Positions 36,418 to 44,598 of a stretch of 64,000 nucleotides of DNA are shown piece after piece (position 1 is the stretch's first letter; each line of letters starts with the position of its first letter). The DNA is from Jiangella alba. Lineage in GTDB: Bacteria > Actinomycetota > Actinomycetes > Jiangellales > Jiangellaceae. The notes below the pieces were generated by a model, which was given only the letters and a program-made list of their open reading frames with translations, was not told the DNA's origin and searched no databases. The position numbers and the translations under genes were made by a program. The stretch is from positions 2,542,001-2,606,000 of the forward strand of contig NZ_FNUC01000004.1 in assembly GCF_900106035.1 (NCBI RefSeq), written 5' to 3'.

Positions 36418-37149
36418 GTGGAACTCGTGGGCGCGGTGGCCGTGGGTCTGACCAAGTGGTTCGGTCGCGTCGATCCCGACGGTCTGTCGCACCTGCCCAT
36501 CAAGGGGCCGGCCATCGTCGCCGTCAACCACACCACCATCGCCGACGTGCCGCCGGTGCTCTCCACGCTCTACAAGGCCGGGCTGCGGCCCAGCGTCCCG
36601 TGTCACCGCGACGGCTGCGGCGTCACCCACGGCCACGTCCGCTTCATGGCGTCGTCGCTGGTGTTCGAGAACCCGTTCATCGGCCCGCTGGCGCGGCAGG
36701 CCGGCATGATCGAGGTCGGCGGGCGGCAGGCCGGCGCCGCCGCCCTGAAGGCGGCGCACGACGCGCTCGACCGCGGCGAGGTCGTCGGCATCTACCCCGA
36801 GGGCGACGTCTCGGCCACGCCCGACGGCTCGCCGCGGCGGTTCCGTTTCGGCGTCGGCCGGCTGGCCGCCGACGCGAAGGCCCCGGTCGTGCCGGTGGCC
36901 CACCACGACGCCCGGCGCATCGGCTCCGGGTCCATCGCGCGCAGCCTCGGCGGCGCCATCACCTCCGTCGTCCGCCGTCCCACCATCAAGCTGCGGGTCG
37001 GCAAGCCGATCCTGCCCGACGAGTTCACCGGGCTGCCGCTGCGCGACGTCGTCGAGGTCATCCAGGACCGCGTCACCGACGTCTGGCGCTCCGTGTCGGG
37101 CGATTCGCTGCCCCGGCTCGACCTGGACCAGAAGGAAAATCCGTTGTGA
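36418..37149 (+). CDS. 1-acyl-sn-glycerol-3-phosphate acyltransferase-like protein (PlsC family)
   Basis: 243 residues from GTG 36418. Catalytic NH-x4-D motif NHTTIAD (H38, D43), the second block with FENPFIGPLAR, and YPEGD (substrate phosphate binding) near residue 122 are in family order. It transfers an acyl chain to lysophosphatidic acid or a related lipid at the membrane. The C-terminus (VWRSVSGDSLPRL) is polar without a membrane anchor. Confidence 0.88.
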   Translation: MELVGAVAVGLTKWFGRVDPDGLSHLPIKGPAIVAVNHTTIADVPPVLSTLYKAGLRPSVPCHRDGCGVTHGHVRFMASSLVFENPFIGPLARQAGMIEVGGRQAGAAALKAAHDALDRGEVVGIYPEGDVSATPDGSPRRFRFGVGRLAADAKAPVVPVAHHDARRIGSGSIARSLGGAITSVVRRPTIKLRVGKPILPDEFTGLPLRDVVEVIQDRVTDVWRSVSGDSLPRLDLDQKENPL

Positions 37150-37309
37150 AGCGGGCGGCGTCGTTGCACTGTAGAGGCGGGTCCGCGCGCGCGGACACCG
37201 CCAGCGATTGGTCCAGATTTTGCCGTTACGTTCCTTATCGAGCGCGTAGGCCACACTAGAGTCAGAGCGGCGAGCCCTGACGCGGGCTCGGGAAGGAGGC
37301 GTGTGCGCT

Positions 37310-37816
37310 GTGAACACACTCGTTCTGAACGCCTCCTACGAACCGCTGGCCGTCGTGTCGGTGCGCCGGGCCGTCATCCTCATCCTCACCGAGAAGGCCG
37401 TCGTCGAGCACGCCGACGCCGACAAGCTCATCCGCTCGGCCACGCGCGAGTTGCCGACGCCGCTGGTCGTGCGCCTGCTCCGGTTCGTCCGGGTGCCGTA
37501 CCGCCGCAAGGTGCCGTGGTCGCGCGGCGGTGTGCTCGAACGCGACGCCCGGCGCTGCGCCTACTGCGCCGGCCGGGCCAACTCCATCGACCACATCGTG
37601 CCCACGTCTCGCGGCGGTGCCCAGCGCAGCTGGCTCAACACCGTCGCGGCGTGCGTGTCGTGCAACCAGCTCAAGGCCGACCGCACCCCGTCCGAGGCGG
37701 GCATGTCGCTGCTCATCGAGCCGTTCGAGCCCAAGGCGCACCGTGCGCTGGTGCTGGCGCTCGGCGTCACCGCGGCGGCTGAGCTGCCCGACTGGCTCAT
37801 CGCCTCCACCGCGTAG
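37310..37816 (+). CDS. HNH endonuclease family protein
   Basis: 168 residues from GTG 37310, chosen by its 10-base distance from AAGGAGG; an upstream GTG at 37301 is too close. Starts with the conserved NTLVLNASYEPL. The zinc-HNH core is CAYCAGRANSIDHIVPTSRGG followed by ACVSCNQLKADRTP, with two CxxC pairs and the catalytic His. This short single-domain type is widespread in actinobacteria; its biological role is unclear, perhaps nucleic-acid repair or processing. Confidence 0.88.
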   Translation: MNTLVLNASYEPLAVVSVRRAVILILTEKAVVEHADADKLIRSATRELPTPLVVRLLRFVRVPYRRKVPWSRGGVLERDARRCAYCAGRANSIDHIVPTSRGGAQRSWLNTVAACVSCNQLKADRTPSEAGMSLLIEPFEPKAHRALVLALGVTAAAELPDWLIASTA

Positions 37817-37929
37817 CCGCACTCTGCCCGGTTCGCCCCGCTCAGCAGCGACGTTCCGGCGATGTCGTGCACGAATGTGCCGTGCGTTGATCGTCCACGC
37901 GGGTACTGTCGCCCACTAGGAGGTGTGTC

Positions 37930-38415
37930 ATGGTGAGTCCCATCCCTGGTCTTCCCACCGGCATCGTCGTCGGCAGCTACGACGACTACCCCGCGGCACA
38001 GAAGGCGGTCGACTACCTGGCCGACCAGAAGTTCCCCGTTGAGAACCTGGCCATCGTCGGCAGCGACCTCCGTCAGGTCGAGCGCGTCACCGGGCGGTTG
38101 TCGTGGGGCAAGGCGGCCCTCGGCGGCCTCGCCACCGGTGCCTGGCTGGGCCTGTTCGTCGGTCTCCTCCTCGGCCTGTTCACCGACGAGGGCTGGCTGG
38201 CGATCATCCTGCTCAGCGTGCTGTGGGGCGCCATCTTCATGATGATCTTCGGGCTGGTCGGCTACGCGCTGACCGGCGGCCGCCGCGACTTCACGTCCCA
38301 GAGCGTCACCGTGGCCGGCCGCTACGAGGTCTACTGCCAGCACCAGCACGCCGAGGAAGCGCGCAACCTGCTCGCCCGGCTCTCGTTGCAGACCGGCACC
38401 GGCACCGTCTCTTAG
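37930..38415 (+). CDS. YflT-like general stress protein, membrane-associated
   Basis: 161 residues, AGGAGG upstream. N-terminal IVVGSYDDYPAAQKAVDYLADQ and NLAIVGSDLRQVERVTGRL match the YflT/heat-induced stress domain; two hydrophobic helices (about residues 64-83 and 90-115) follow, then a short C-terminal region. Function unknown beyond stress association. The stop codon TAG (38413-38415) lies inside the terminal repeat of a palindromic element, and the last codon TCT is rare for this genome, so the original C-terminus may have been altered. Confidence 0.82.
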   Translation: MVSPIPGLPTGIVVGSYDDYPAAQKAVDYLADQKFPVENLAIVGSDLRQVERVTGRLSWGKAALGGLATGAWLGLFVGLLLGLFTDEGWLAIILLSVLWGAIFMMIFGLVGYALTGGRRDFTSQSVTVAGRYEVYCQHQHAEEARNLLARLSLQTGTGTVS

Positions 38416-38578
38416 GGTGTGTCTCCCGGGTCCGTGGCCTACTGCGCGACGCCCAGGCGGCGCCTCGCGGCGTTCTCGTCAGTCGTCATAGAACCCCGCT
38501 ATGACTCCTTCCTCGGCCTTGCGAGGCATCCACCTGGACGCCGCTCGCTACGGCCGAGACCCGGGAGACACACCCTAA
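38412..38578. repeat. 167-bp palindromic element with perfect 21-bp terminal inverted repeats
   Basis: The ends 38412-38432 and 38558-38578 are perfect inverted repeats beginning TTAGGGTGTGTCTCCC. The arms stay imperfectly complementary (about 70 percent by eye) to a central stem GTCATAG / CTATGAC (38485-38491, 38499-38505) whose loop is the exact centre of the element. Both outer ends contribute TAG stops to the convergent genes. No coding potential or transposase. MITE-like, REPIN-like or a bidirectional terminator are the options. Confidence 0.85.
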
Positions 38579-39540
38579 AGCCAGTCGCGCCGCTTGAAGT
38601 TGACGTAGAGCATCCAGCACAACGCCGCCATCAGCAGCATCACGCCGGGGTAGCCGAGCCTCCAGTGCAGTTCGGGCATGTGGCGGAAGTTCATGCCGTA
38701 GATGCCGGCGATCGCCGTGGGCACCGCCACGATCGCCGCCCACGACGTGATCTTGCGCATGTCGTTGTTCTGCGCCACGGACAGCTGCGCCAGGTTCGCC
38801 TGCAGCATCGAGCTGATGATCTCGTCGTAGCCGCCCAGCTGCGCGTGCAGCCGGTCGACGTGGTCGCCGACGCCGCGGAAGTAGGTCTGCACCTTCGGCG
38901 CCACGAGGTCCGGCGCCCGCTGCGTCAGCGACCGCACCGGCAGCCCCAGCGGCGCGATGGCCCGCTGCAGCTTCAGCAACTCCCGCTTGGCGTGGTAGAT
39001 GCGGCCCGCCTGGTTGCCGCTGACCTCGTCGAACACGGCCGCCTCGATCTCGGTGAGGTCGGCCTCGAACGCCTCCGCCACCTCGACGTACTCGTCGACG
39101 GTGGAGTCGGCGGCCACGTACAGCACGGCGGCCGGGCCGTGGCCGAGCAGCTTCGGCCGGCTCTCCAACTGCTCCGCGACGGCCTGGACGGGATCCGGGT
39201 CGCCCTCGCTGACGCTGACGACGACGTCCGGCCCGGCCAGCATCGTCAGCCGCCCGGCGTCGCGCACTCCGCCGTCGTACCGGACCCTGCGCAGCACCAG
39301 GTAGACCAGGCCGTCGTAGTGGCCGATCTTGGTGCCCTGCCGCGGGTCCAGCGCGTCCTCGACGGCCAGCGGGTGCAGGCCGAAGTCGGACGCGATGCCG
39401 CGCAGTTCGTCCTCGTCCGGCTCGTGCAGCCGGATCCAGACGAAACCCTGCCGCCGGCGTGCCTGCGCGACGGCGTCGTCGTAGTCCTGACCGGCCTGCC
39501 GCCGGCCGTCGCGGTAGAACGCCCACTCGGTCATGGTCAC
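38575..39540 (-). CDS. corA: CorA-family magnesium/cobalt transporter
   Basis: 321 residues. A long cytoplasmic alpha/beta funnel domain (1-255), then two C-terminal membrane helices flanking the selectivity motif YGMNF (about residue 278), ending with the basic KRRDWL typical of CorA. Homopentameric divalent-cation channel. Its stop TAG falls inside the palindromic element and the last sense codon is CTT, unusual here. Confidence 0.92.
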   Translation of the reverse strand: MTMTEWAFYRDGRRQAGQDYDDAVAQARRRQGFVWIRLHEPDEDELRGIASDFGLHPLAVEDALDPRQGTKIGHYDGLVYLVLRRVRYDGGVRDAGRLTMLAGPDVVVSVSEGDPDPVQAVAEQLESRPKLLGHGPAAVLYVAADSTVDEYVEVAEAFEADLTEIEAAVFDEVSGNQAGRIYHAKRELLKLQRAIAPLGLPVRSLTQRAPDLVAPKVQTYFRGVGDHVDRLHAQLGGYDEIISSMLQANLAQLSVAQNNDMRKITSWAAIVAVPTAIAGIYGMNFRHMPELHWRLGYPGVMLLMAALCWMLYVNFKRRDWL

Positions 39541-39584
39541 GGTTCCTCCTCGCCGAGCCGATCCTCAGCGCTAGCGTTACCAGC

Positions 39585-40184
39585 ATGGCGACCCTCCGGC
39601 AGCCGGACCCGCAGACTCACCGTCCCGAGATCTGGCTGGTCCGGCACGGCCAGACCGAGTGGAGCCGCGACGGCAAGCACACCAGCGGCACCGACCTCCC
39701 GCTGACGCCGGAGGGCGAACGGGCCGCCCGGTCCCTGGCCGACCGCCTCGACGGCGCCGCGTTCGACCTCGTGCTGTCCAGCCCACGGCAACGTGCCTGG
39801 CGGACGGCGGAACTGGCCGGCTTCCCGGGTCCGGAGATCGACGACGACCTGCGCGAATGGGACTACGGCGAGTACGAGGGCGTCACGACGGCGCAGATCC
39901 GCGAGACCCACCCCCACTGGTCGCTCTGGACCGACGGCGCACCCGGCGGCGAGCGCCCCGCCGACGTCGAGGTCCGGGTCGACCGCCTGATCGCCCGGCT
40001 GCGGTCGGTCGAGGGGGAGCGCGTGCTGGTCTTCGCCCACGGCCACGTCCTGCGGGTGGTCGGCGCGCGGTGGAGTGGCTGGCCGGTGGGGGCGGGCGCC
40101 CACCTGCGCCTCGACACCGCGACCGTGTCCGTGCTCGGCTGGGAACGCGAGACGCCGGCGATCGGTCGCTGGAACGCGCCCTGA
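39585..40184 (+). CDS. Histidine phosphatase family protein (phosphoglycerate mutase-like)
   Basis: 199 residues. Catalytic LVRHGQTEWS with H21, acid in REWDYGEYEG and the second His in VFAHGHVLRV. Similar actinobacterial proteins act on small phosphate esters (for example maltose- or glucosylglycerate-phosphates) but the substrate is not determined here. -10 TAGCGT (39572-39577) ends 7 nt before the ATG, consistent with a leaderless mRNA. Confidence 0.9.
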   Translation: MATLRQPDPQTHRPEIWLVRHGQTEWSRDGKHTSGTDLPLTPEGERAARSLADRLDGAAFDLVLSSPRQRAWRTAELAGFPGPEIDDDLREWDYGEYEGVTTAQIRETHPHWSLWTDGAPGGERPADVEVRVDRLIARLRSVEGERVLVFAHGHVLRVVGARWSGWPVGAGAHLRLDTATVSVLGWERETPAIGRWNAP

Positions 40185-40552
40185 CCTTCCCCGTTGTGCC
40201 GCGTTCGCCGTCGTGCACCAGTTCGCCGCTTGGCGCGAGTGGGCCGTCCCCCTGCTGCCCATTCTCTTAGCCGCGGCACCGCGCCTCAAGCGGAGCCTGA
40301 TCGGCGCTTCGCGCGGGCGGGGCACCGCTTGACCCGCGGCACCTCGGCCTAAGAACTGGCAGCTATCAGGGGGACGGGGGAATTGCGGGTACAGGCCGCG
40401 CGGTGTAGCGCCAGCCGCCGGCCGGTCTGCGCCGCCGCCAGCCCCCCGGGCAACTCGGCGGAGGGGGCGACGGCGGTGGTTGCCGAGGGGCAGAAACCCC
40501 GGCGAACGTGATCATTCCGGTCCAGGCGGACCCACGCGTTGGCGGGAGGTGC
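40185..40552. other. Gene-free stretch
   Basis: No reading frame with a start signal or recognisable domain. Contains GC-rich segments that could fold (around 40270-40335) but no clear terminator or repeat. Confidence 0.5.
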
Positions 40553-40582
40553 TTGACGGGGCGGGCGGTGAGGCGTCAGCGT
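40553..40582 (+). promoter_or_regulatory. Promoter of the DUF6758-like gene, leaderless
   Basis: TTGACG (40553-40558), 18-nt spacer, CAGCGT (40577-40582), then 7 nt to the GTG start. No ribosome site. Confidence 0.5.
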
Positions 40583-40589
40583 CGGTCGG

Positions 40590-41231
40590 GTGAGAGGTGA
40601 ACGAACCTGTCCACGGTGCGGCGCAGCGGCGCGTCCGCCCGGCGCGTGGTCCAGCCGCTGGCTCTGCGACCTGCACGGCGAGGTGTACCCGCTGGCGCCG
40701 GTCACGACGCCCAGTGCGCCGCTGGTGCATCAGCTGGCGCGCGACTCCCACGTGCCGCTGTGGCTGCCGTGGCCGCTGCCGCGCGGCTGGGTCGTCGGCG
40801 CGGTGATCCATGCCGGTGACGACGCCGGCGGGGTGCGGGCGTGCGGGGTCGGCATCAGCGGGCCGAATCCGCTGGGCGGCCCGGGCGATTTCCTGCTCGT
40901 CGCCGAGGAACAGGGCGTCGGGCTGGGGGCGGGGCTGGCCGGGCTCGAGGGCGTCGACCCGGGCAAGGCGGTCGAGGGCGAGCCGCGGGCGAAGCTGCTG
41001 GTGCAGGGCCGCACGGTGCCGCTGTGGTTCGTCGAAGGGCCCGCCGACCGCGCCGTCTACGCAGGTCACTGGGGTGGCAGTTGGCTGTGGGCGATCCTGT
41101 ACCCGCAGACCGCCGGCGTGCTGCTGCTGGAGGACGTCGAGGTGGTCGATCTACGTGATCTCGGCCACGAGGCCGACCTCTTGCCGTACGGAACGCCCCC
41201 GCCGTGGCTGACGCCGGGCTACGATCAATGA
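40590..41231 (+). CDS. DUF6758-like conserved actinobacterial protein with zinc-ribbon start
   Basis: 213 residues from GTG 40590. An N-terminal CPRCG and later C in WLCDLHG suggest a zinc ribbon. The body has conserved Trp/Pro-rich segments (PLWLPWPLPRGWVVGAV, GHWGGSWLWAILYP) and the Gly-rich GISGPNPLGGPGDFLLVAEE. Function unknown. Usually adjacent to a PHP phosphoesterase gene, as here. Confidence 0.75.
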   Translation: MRGERTCPRCGAAARPPGAWSSRWLCDLHGEVYPLAPVTTPSAPLVHQLARDSHVPLWLPWPLPRGWVVGAVIHAGDDAGGVRACGVGISGPNPLGGPGDFLLVAEEQGVGLGAGLAGLEGVDPGKAVEGEPRAKLLVQGRTVPLWFVEGPADRAVYAGHWGGSWLWAILYPQTAGVLLLEDVEVVDLRDLGHEADLLPYGTPPPWLTPGYDQ

Positions 41232-41262
41232 GGTCATCGGACGTCCACCGATCACATCGAGG

Positions 41263-42111
41263 GTGCCCCGGTTGCGCATCGATCTGCACGCCCACAGCAG
41301 CGTCTCCGACGGCACCGACCGGCCGGAAGACCTGGTCCGGCGGGCCAAGGAGGTCGGCCTCGACGTCGTCGCGCTGACCGACCACGACACCTTCGACGGC
41401 TGGACGGCGGCGCTCGCGGCGGGCGACGAGACCGGCGTCGAGGTGGTGACCGGCGCGGAGATCTCCACCGAGCTGCGCGGCCACGGCGTGCACCTGCTCG
41501 CCTACCTCGTCGACCCCGGGTACGAGCCGCTGGCCGACGAACTGGGCCGGGTCCGGCACGACCGCCGCACCCGGCTGGCCCGCATCGCCGCCGCGCTCAC
41601 CGCGTCGGGGCTGCCGATGGACGTCGCCGACATCCTGACGCACTCGCCCGACGCCGCCACCGTCGGCCGCCCGCACGTGGCCGACGCGATGATCGCCAAG
41701 GGCTATGTGCGCGACCGCGAGGAGGCGTTCGCCTGGTGGCTCGGCCAGGGCCGGCCGGGCTGGGCGGCGAAGTACGCCCCGCCCGTCGACGAGGCGATCC
41801 ACCTGGTGCACGCCGCCGGCGGGGTGTGCGTGCTGGCGCACCCGTGGGGCCGCGAGGGCGCCCGCCGTGCGCTGACGCCGTCGGGCATCGAGGCGCTGCG
41901 CGACGCCGGGCTCGACGGCATCGAGGTCGACCACCAGGACCACGACGACGCCAGCCGGCGCACGCTGCGCCGCGTCGCGCAGGACCTCGACCTGGTCGTC
42001 ACCGGCTCCAGCGACTACCACGGCACCGGCAAGCTCGACCACGAGCTGGGCGTCAACACGACGGCGCCGGAGGAGTGGGAGCGGCTACGATCGCTGGCCG
42101 GCGGGCACTGA
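41263..42111 (+). CDS. PHP-domain metallo-phosphoesterase (YciV/RnaAM-like)
   Basis: 282 residues from GTG 41263. Metal-binding motifs in order: HAHSSVSDG, TDHDTFDG, E in VTGAEIS, H in LLAYL-adjacent GHGVH, H in RPHVADAM, H in AHPWG, and SSDYHG near the end. Homologues hydrolyse 3',5'-nucleotide bisphosphates (pAp) or trim RNA 5' ends. Cytosolic. Follows the DUF6758-like gene by 31 bp and is likely cotranscribed with the MarC gene. Confidence 0.88.
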   Translation: MPRLRIDLHAHSSVSDGTDRPEDLVRRAKEVGLDVVALTDHDTFDGWTAALAAGDETGVEVVTGAEISTELRGHGVHLLAYLVDPGYEPLADELGRVRHDRRTRLARIAAALTASGLPMDVADILTHSPDAATVGRPHVADAMIAKGYVRDREEAFAWWLGQGRPGWAAKYAPPVDEAIHLVHAAGGVCVLAHPWGREGARRALTPSGIEALRDAGLDGIEVDHQDHDDASRRTLRRVAQDLDLVVTGSSDYHGTGKLDHELGVNTTAPEEWERLRSLAGGH

Positions 42112-42147
42112 CCCCGCCGCTCACCCGAGCCCACCCGGAGCGCAGCG

Positions 42148-42753
42148 ATGAACTGGCAGCTGTTCGGCGAGGTCGTCGTGACGCTGTTCGTGATCATGGA
42201 CCCGCCGGGCACGGTGCCGGTGTTCCTCGCGCTGACGGGCAACCGGCGGCCGGCCGAGCGCACCCGGGCCGCCTGGCAGGCGGTCGCCGTCGCCGGCGGG
42301 GTCATCACGATCTTCGCGCTGTTCGGCCGCACCCTCCTCGACTACATGCACATCAGCCTGCCCGCGCTGCAGGGCGCCGGTGGGCTGCTGTTGCTGCTGG
42401 TCGCGCTGGAGCTGCTGACCGGGAAGGCGGACCAGCCGGACACCGCGTCCGCCGGCAACGTCGCGATGGTGCCGCTCGGGACGCCGCTGCTGGCCGGGCC
42501 GGGCGCCATCGTCGCGACGATGGTGTTCGTGCAGGACTCCGACGGCGGCTGGGACTTCCTCGCGCTGGGGCTGGGCATCGCGGTGGTGCTGCTGGCGATC
42601 TGGGCGTCGATGCGGTTCAGCGTGCTGCTGCTGCGGGTGCTGAAGGAGTCGGGCATCCTACTGGTCACCCGCATCGCGGGTCTGCTGCTGTCGGCCATCG
42701 CCGTCCAACTGGTGGCCGACTCCGTCCGTGCCTTCGTGGAGGGCGCGGGGTGA
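42148..42753 (+). CDS. MarC-family integral membrane protein
   Basis: 201 residues with about six membrane helices. Signatures VTLFVIMDPPGTVPVFLALT at the start and VAMVPLGTPLLAGPGAI in the middle. Function unresolved; an earlier link to multiple antibiotic resistance was not upheld in E. coli. Ends 34 bp before a RecB-like nuclease gene. Confidence 0.9.
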   Translation: MNWQLFGEVVVTLFVIMDPPGTVPVFLALTGNRRPAERTRAAWQAVAVAGGVITIFALFGRTLLDYMHISLPALQGAGGLLLLLVALELLTGKADQPDTASAGNVAMVPLGTPLLAGPGAIVATMVFVQDSDGGWDFLALGLGIAVVLLAIWASMRFSVLLLRVLKESGILLVTRIAGLLLSAIAVQLVADSVRAFVEGAG

Positions 42754-42759
42754 CGACTG

Positions 42760-42781
42760 TGTCGGTGCCGGGCGGAAGAAT
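42760..42781 (+). promoter_or_regulatory. RecA-NDp/PafBC-type promoter-like motif upstream of RecB-like nuclease
   Basis: TGTCGGTG (42760-42767), 8 nt, AAGAAT (42776-42781), then 6 nt to the ATG. The spacing fits the RecA-independent DNA-damage promoter of actinobacteria; the -10 deviates from TAnnnT in its first base. A damage-induced leaderless mRNA is inferred. Confidence 0.5.
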
Positions 42782-42787
42782 GGTCCC

Positions 42788-43621
42788 ATGAGCCAGCCCA
42801 TCCTCGACGGCATGCCGCGGCGTCTGTACGGCGCCACGCCCACGCGGCTGAACACCTGGCTCGACTGCCCGCGGCGCTACCGCTTCAACTACCTCGACCG
42901 CCCGCCGCCGCCCAAGGGCCCGCCGTGGGCCCACAACACGCTCGGCGCGGTGGTGCACAACGCGCTGGCCGGCTGGTGGCGGCTGCCCCGCGACGCGCGC
43001 ACGCCGCACCGCGCCGGCGCCATGGTCGACGAGTACTGGACGGCCGAGGGGTTCCGCGACGCCGACCAGGCCGGCCTCTGGCGGGTCCGGGCCTGCGACA
43101 TGGTCACCGGCTACGTCGGCAAGCTCGACCCCGACGACGAGCCACGCGGCGTCGAGCGCACGGTCGGCCTCATCCACGGCGGCACGTCGCTCACCGGCCG
43201 CATCGACCGCGTCGACCAACGCGGCGACGACCTCGTCATCGTCGACTACAAGACCGGCCGGCACGTCCTCACCACCGACGACGCCCGCAGCTCGCTGGCG
43301 CTGGCCGTCTATGCCGCCGCGGCCGCCCGCACGCTGCGCACCCCGTGCCACCGGGTCGAGCTGCACCACCTGCCGTCCGGCACCGTCGCGGTGTGGGAGC
43401 ACGACGACCGCACCCTCACCCGTCACCTCGACCGCGCCGACGCCATCGCCGCCGAGTGCGCCGCGGCCGACGCCGCGTTCAAGGCCGGCGACACCGGCGA
43501 CGAACGGTTCCCGGCACGGCCGTCGTCGCTGTGCGGCTGGTGCGACTACCTCCAGCACTGCCCCGAGGGCCGGGCGTCCACCACCACCCGCGCGTCCTGG
43601 GCGGGGCTGGAACCCTCCTGA
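42788..43621 (+). CDS. RecB-family PD-(D/E)XK nuclease with Fe-S cluster cysteines
   Basis: 277 residues. Nuclease core GRIDRVDQRGDDLVIVDYKTG carries the D, D and K of the motif (about residues 138-158), with H in GAVVHNALAG upstream. Four cysteines C27, C249, C252 and C258 (CP, CGWC, C) have the AddB/Cas4 spacing for a 4Fe-4S cluster that staples the domain. No helicase domain, so a stand-alone DNA exonuclease-like protein. Probable role in DNA repair; a damage-type promoter motif precedes it. Confidence 0.88.
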   Translation: MSQPILDGMPRRLYGATPTRLNTWLDCPRRYRFNYLDRPPPPKGPPWAHNTLGAVVHNALAGWWRLPRDARTPHRAGAMVDEYWTAEGFRDADQAGLWRVRACDMVTGYVGKLDPDDEPRGVERTVGLIHGGTSLTGRIDRVDQRGDDLVIVDYKTGRHVLTTDDARSSLALAVYAAAAARTLRTPCHRVELHHLPSGTVAVWEHDDRTLTRHLDRADAIAAECAAADAAFKAGDTGDERFPARPSSLCGWCDYLQHCPEGRASTTTRASWAGLEPS

Positions 43622-43749
43622 TCGCGTTTGTCCGCTCCGTCACGTTTATCCGGGCGCTCCCGAGAGCATGATCATGCGGGCGCGGCCACAGCGACGGTGC
43701 GGTGGCGTACGCTGATTTGGCGGCTACCCACCGACCCGAAGGAGCGCGG

Positions 43750-44496
43750 ATGGCAGGGCGCTACGGCGTCTCGTCCCGATCGGCCACGCGGCACTCGCCG
43801 CGCCGGCGTTCCCGCGTCCGCCGCCGATCCCGCATCCACGGGGTGCGGGTGACGTTCCTCAGCTGCTCGTTCGCGGTCACCGCCGGCCTGTTCGGGCTGG
43901 CCGGCACCGCCACCGGGCCGGATGTCCCGGCCAGCGCCGGTGTGCTGCCGCCGCTGTCCGACCGCGACGGCGACGACACCTCCCGCGGCGAGGCGCGCGT
44001 CCCCTCCGCGAAGACCGCCCGGCCGGTCATGGAGAAGGTCGTCCCGCCGCCCGCCGACCCGAACGTCAAGCCGGTCGCCACCGCGCCGCTCCCGGCCGGC
44101 AGCGGCTCCGGCCACCGCGTGGTGTTCGACATCACCCAGCAGGTGGTCTGGCTGGTCGACGCCGACGAGACCGTGCTGCGCACCTACTACGTGTCGGGCA
44201 GCCGCTACGACCAGCTGCCCACCGGCACCTTCGACGTCTTCTCGAAGTCGCGCGACGCCGTCAGCTGGCACGGCACCGAGACCATGGAGTACATGGTGCG
44301 GTTCTTCCGCGGCGAGAACTCCAACATCGGCTTCCACGACCTCCCGGTGGCCACCGCCACCGGCGCCGAGGTGCAGACGTTGTCGCAGCTCGGCACGCCG
44401 CTCTCCGACGGCTGCATCCGCCAGGACCTCGACGACGCCGTCGCGCTCTGGGAGCACACGGAGGTCGGCACCCCCGTGGTCGTCGTCCGCAGCTGA
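43750..44496 (+). CDS. L,D-transpeptidase (YkuD), membrane-anchored
   Basis: 248 residues, AAGGAG before the ATG. Very Arg-rich N-terminus, one hydrophobic segment about 33-54, a Pro-rich linker, and the YkuD catalytic domain from about 115: H196 (GFHDLP) and C222 (SDGCIR). It cross-links peptidoglycan or anchors wall proteins outside the membrane. Short version lacking the Ig-like domains of mycobacterial Ldt proteins. Confidence 0.9.
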   Translation: MAGRYGVSSRSATRHSPRRRSRVRRRSRIHGVRVTFLSCSFAVTAGLFGLAGTATGPDVPASAGVLPPLSDRDGDDTSRGEARVPSAKTARPVMEKVVPPPADPNVKPVATAPLPAGSGSGHRVVFDITQQVVWLVDADETVLRTYYVSGSRYDQLPTGTFDVFSKSRDAVSWHGTETMEYMVRFFRGENSNIGFHDLPVATATGAEVQTLSQLGTPLSDGCIRQDLDDAVALWEHTEVGTPVVVVRS

Positions 44497-44509
44497 GTCC
44501 AGCCGCCCG

Positions 44510-44529
44510 CCGCCCGTCACCGCGGGCGG
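44510..44529 (+). terminator. Terminator of the L,D-transpeptidase gene
   Basis: CCGCCCG, 6-nt loop, CGGGCGG, followed by TTT, 13 bp after the stop codon. Confidence 0.65.
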
Positions 44530-44543
44530 TTTCGGCACGCCCA

Positions 44544-44582
44544 CAGATTTGAACGCACGTTCTGAACGCCCGTTCAAATCTG
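44544..44582. promoter_or_regulatory. Nested TetR operator in front of tetR-dnaE
   Basis: Perfect 12-bp outer arms CAGATTTGAACG and CGTTCAAATCTG enclose two overlapping-register palindromes GAACG-NN-CGTTC at 44551-44562 and 44564-44575, 13 bp apart. The -10 TACGCT (44586-44591) follows immediately and ends 7 nt before the tetR ATG. Binding would block the promoter, so TetR autorepression is likely. Confidence 0.8.
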
Positions 44583-44598
44583 GGGTACGCTGCCGCCC

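Noticed and set aside
40349-40705. Minus-strand frame in the gap before the DUF6758-like gene
   Set aside because: No ribosome site, biased composition, overlaps a gene with a good promoter on the other strand.
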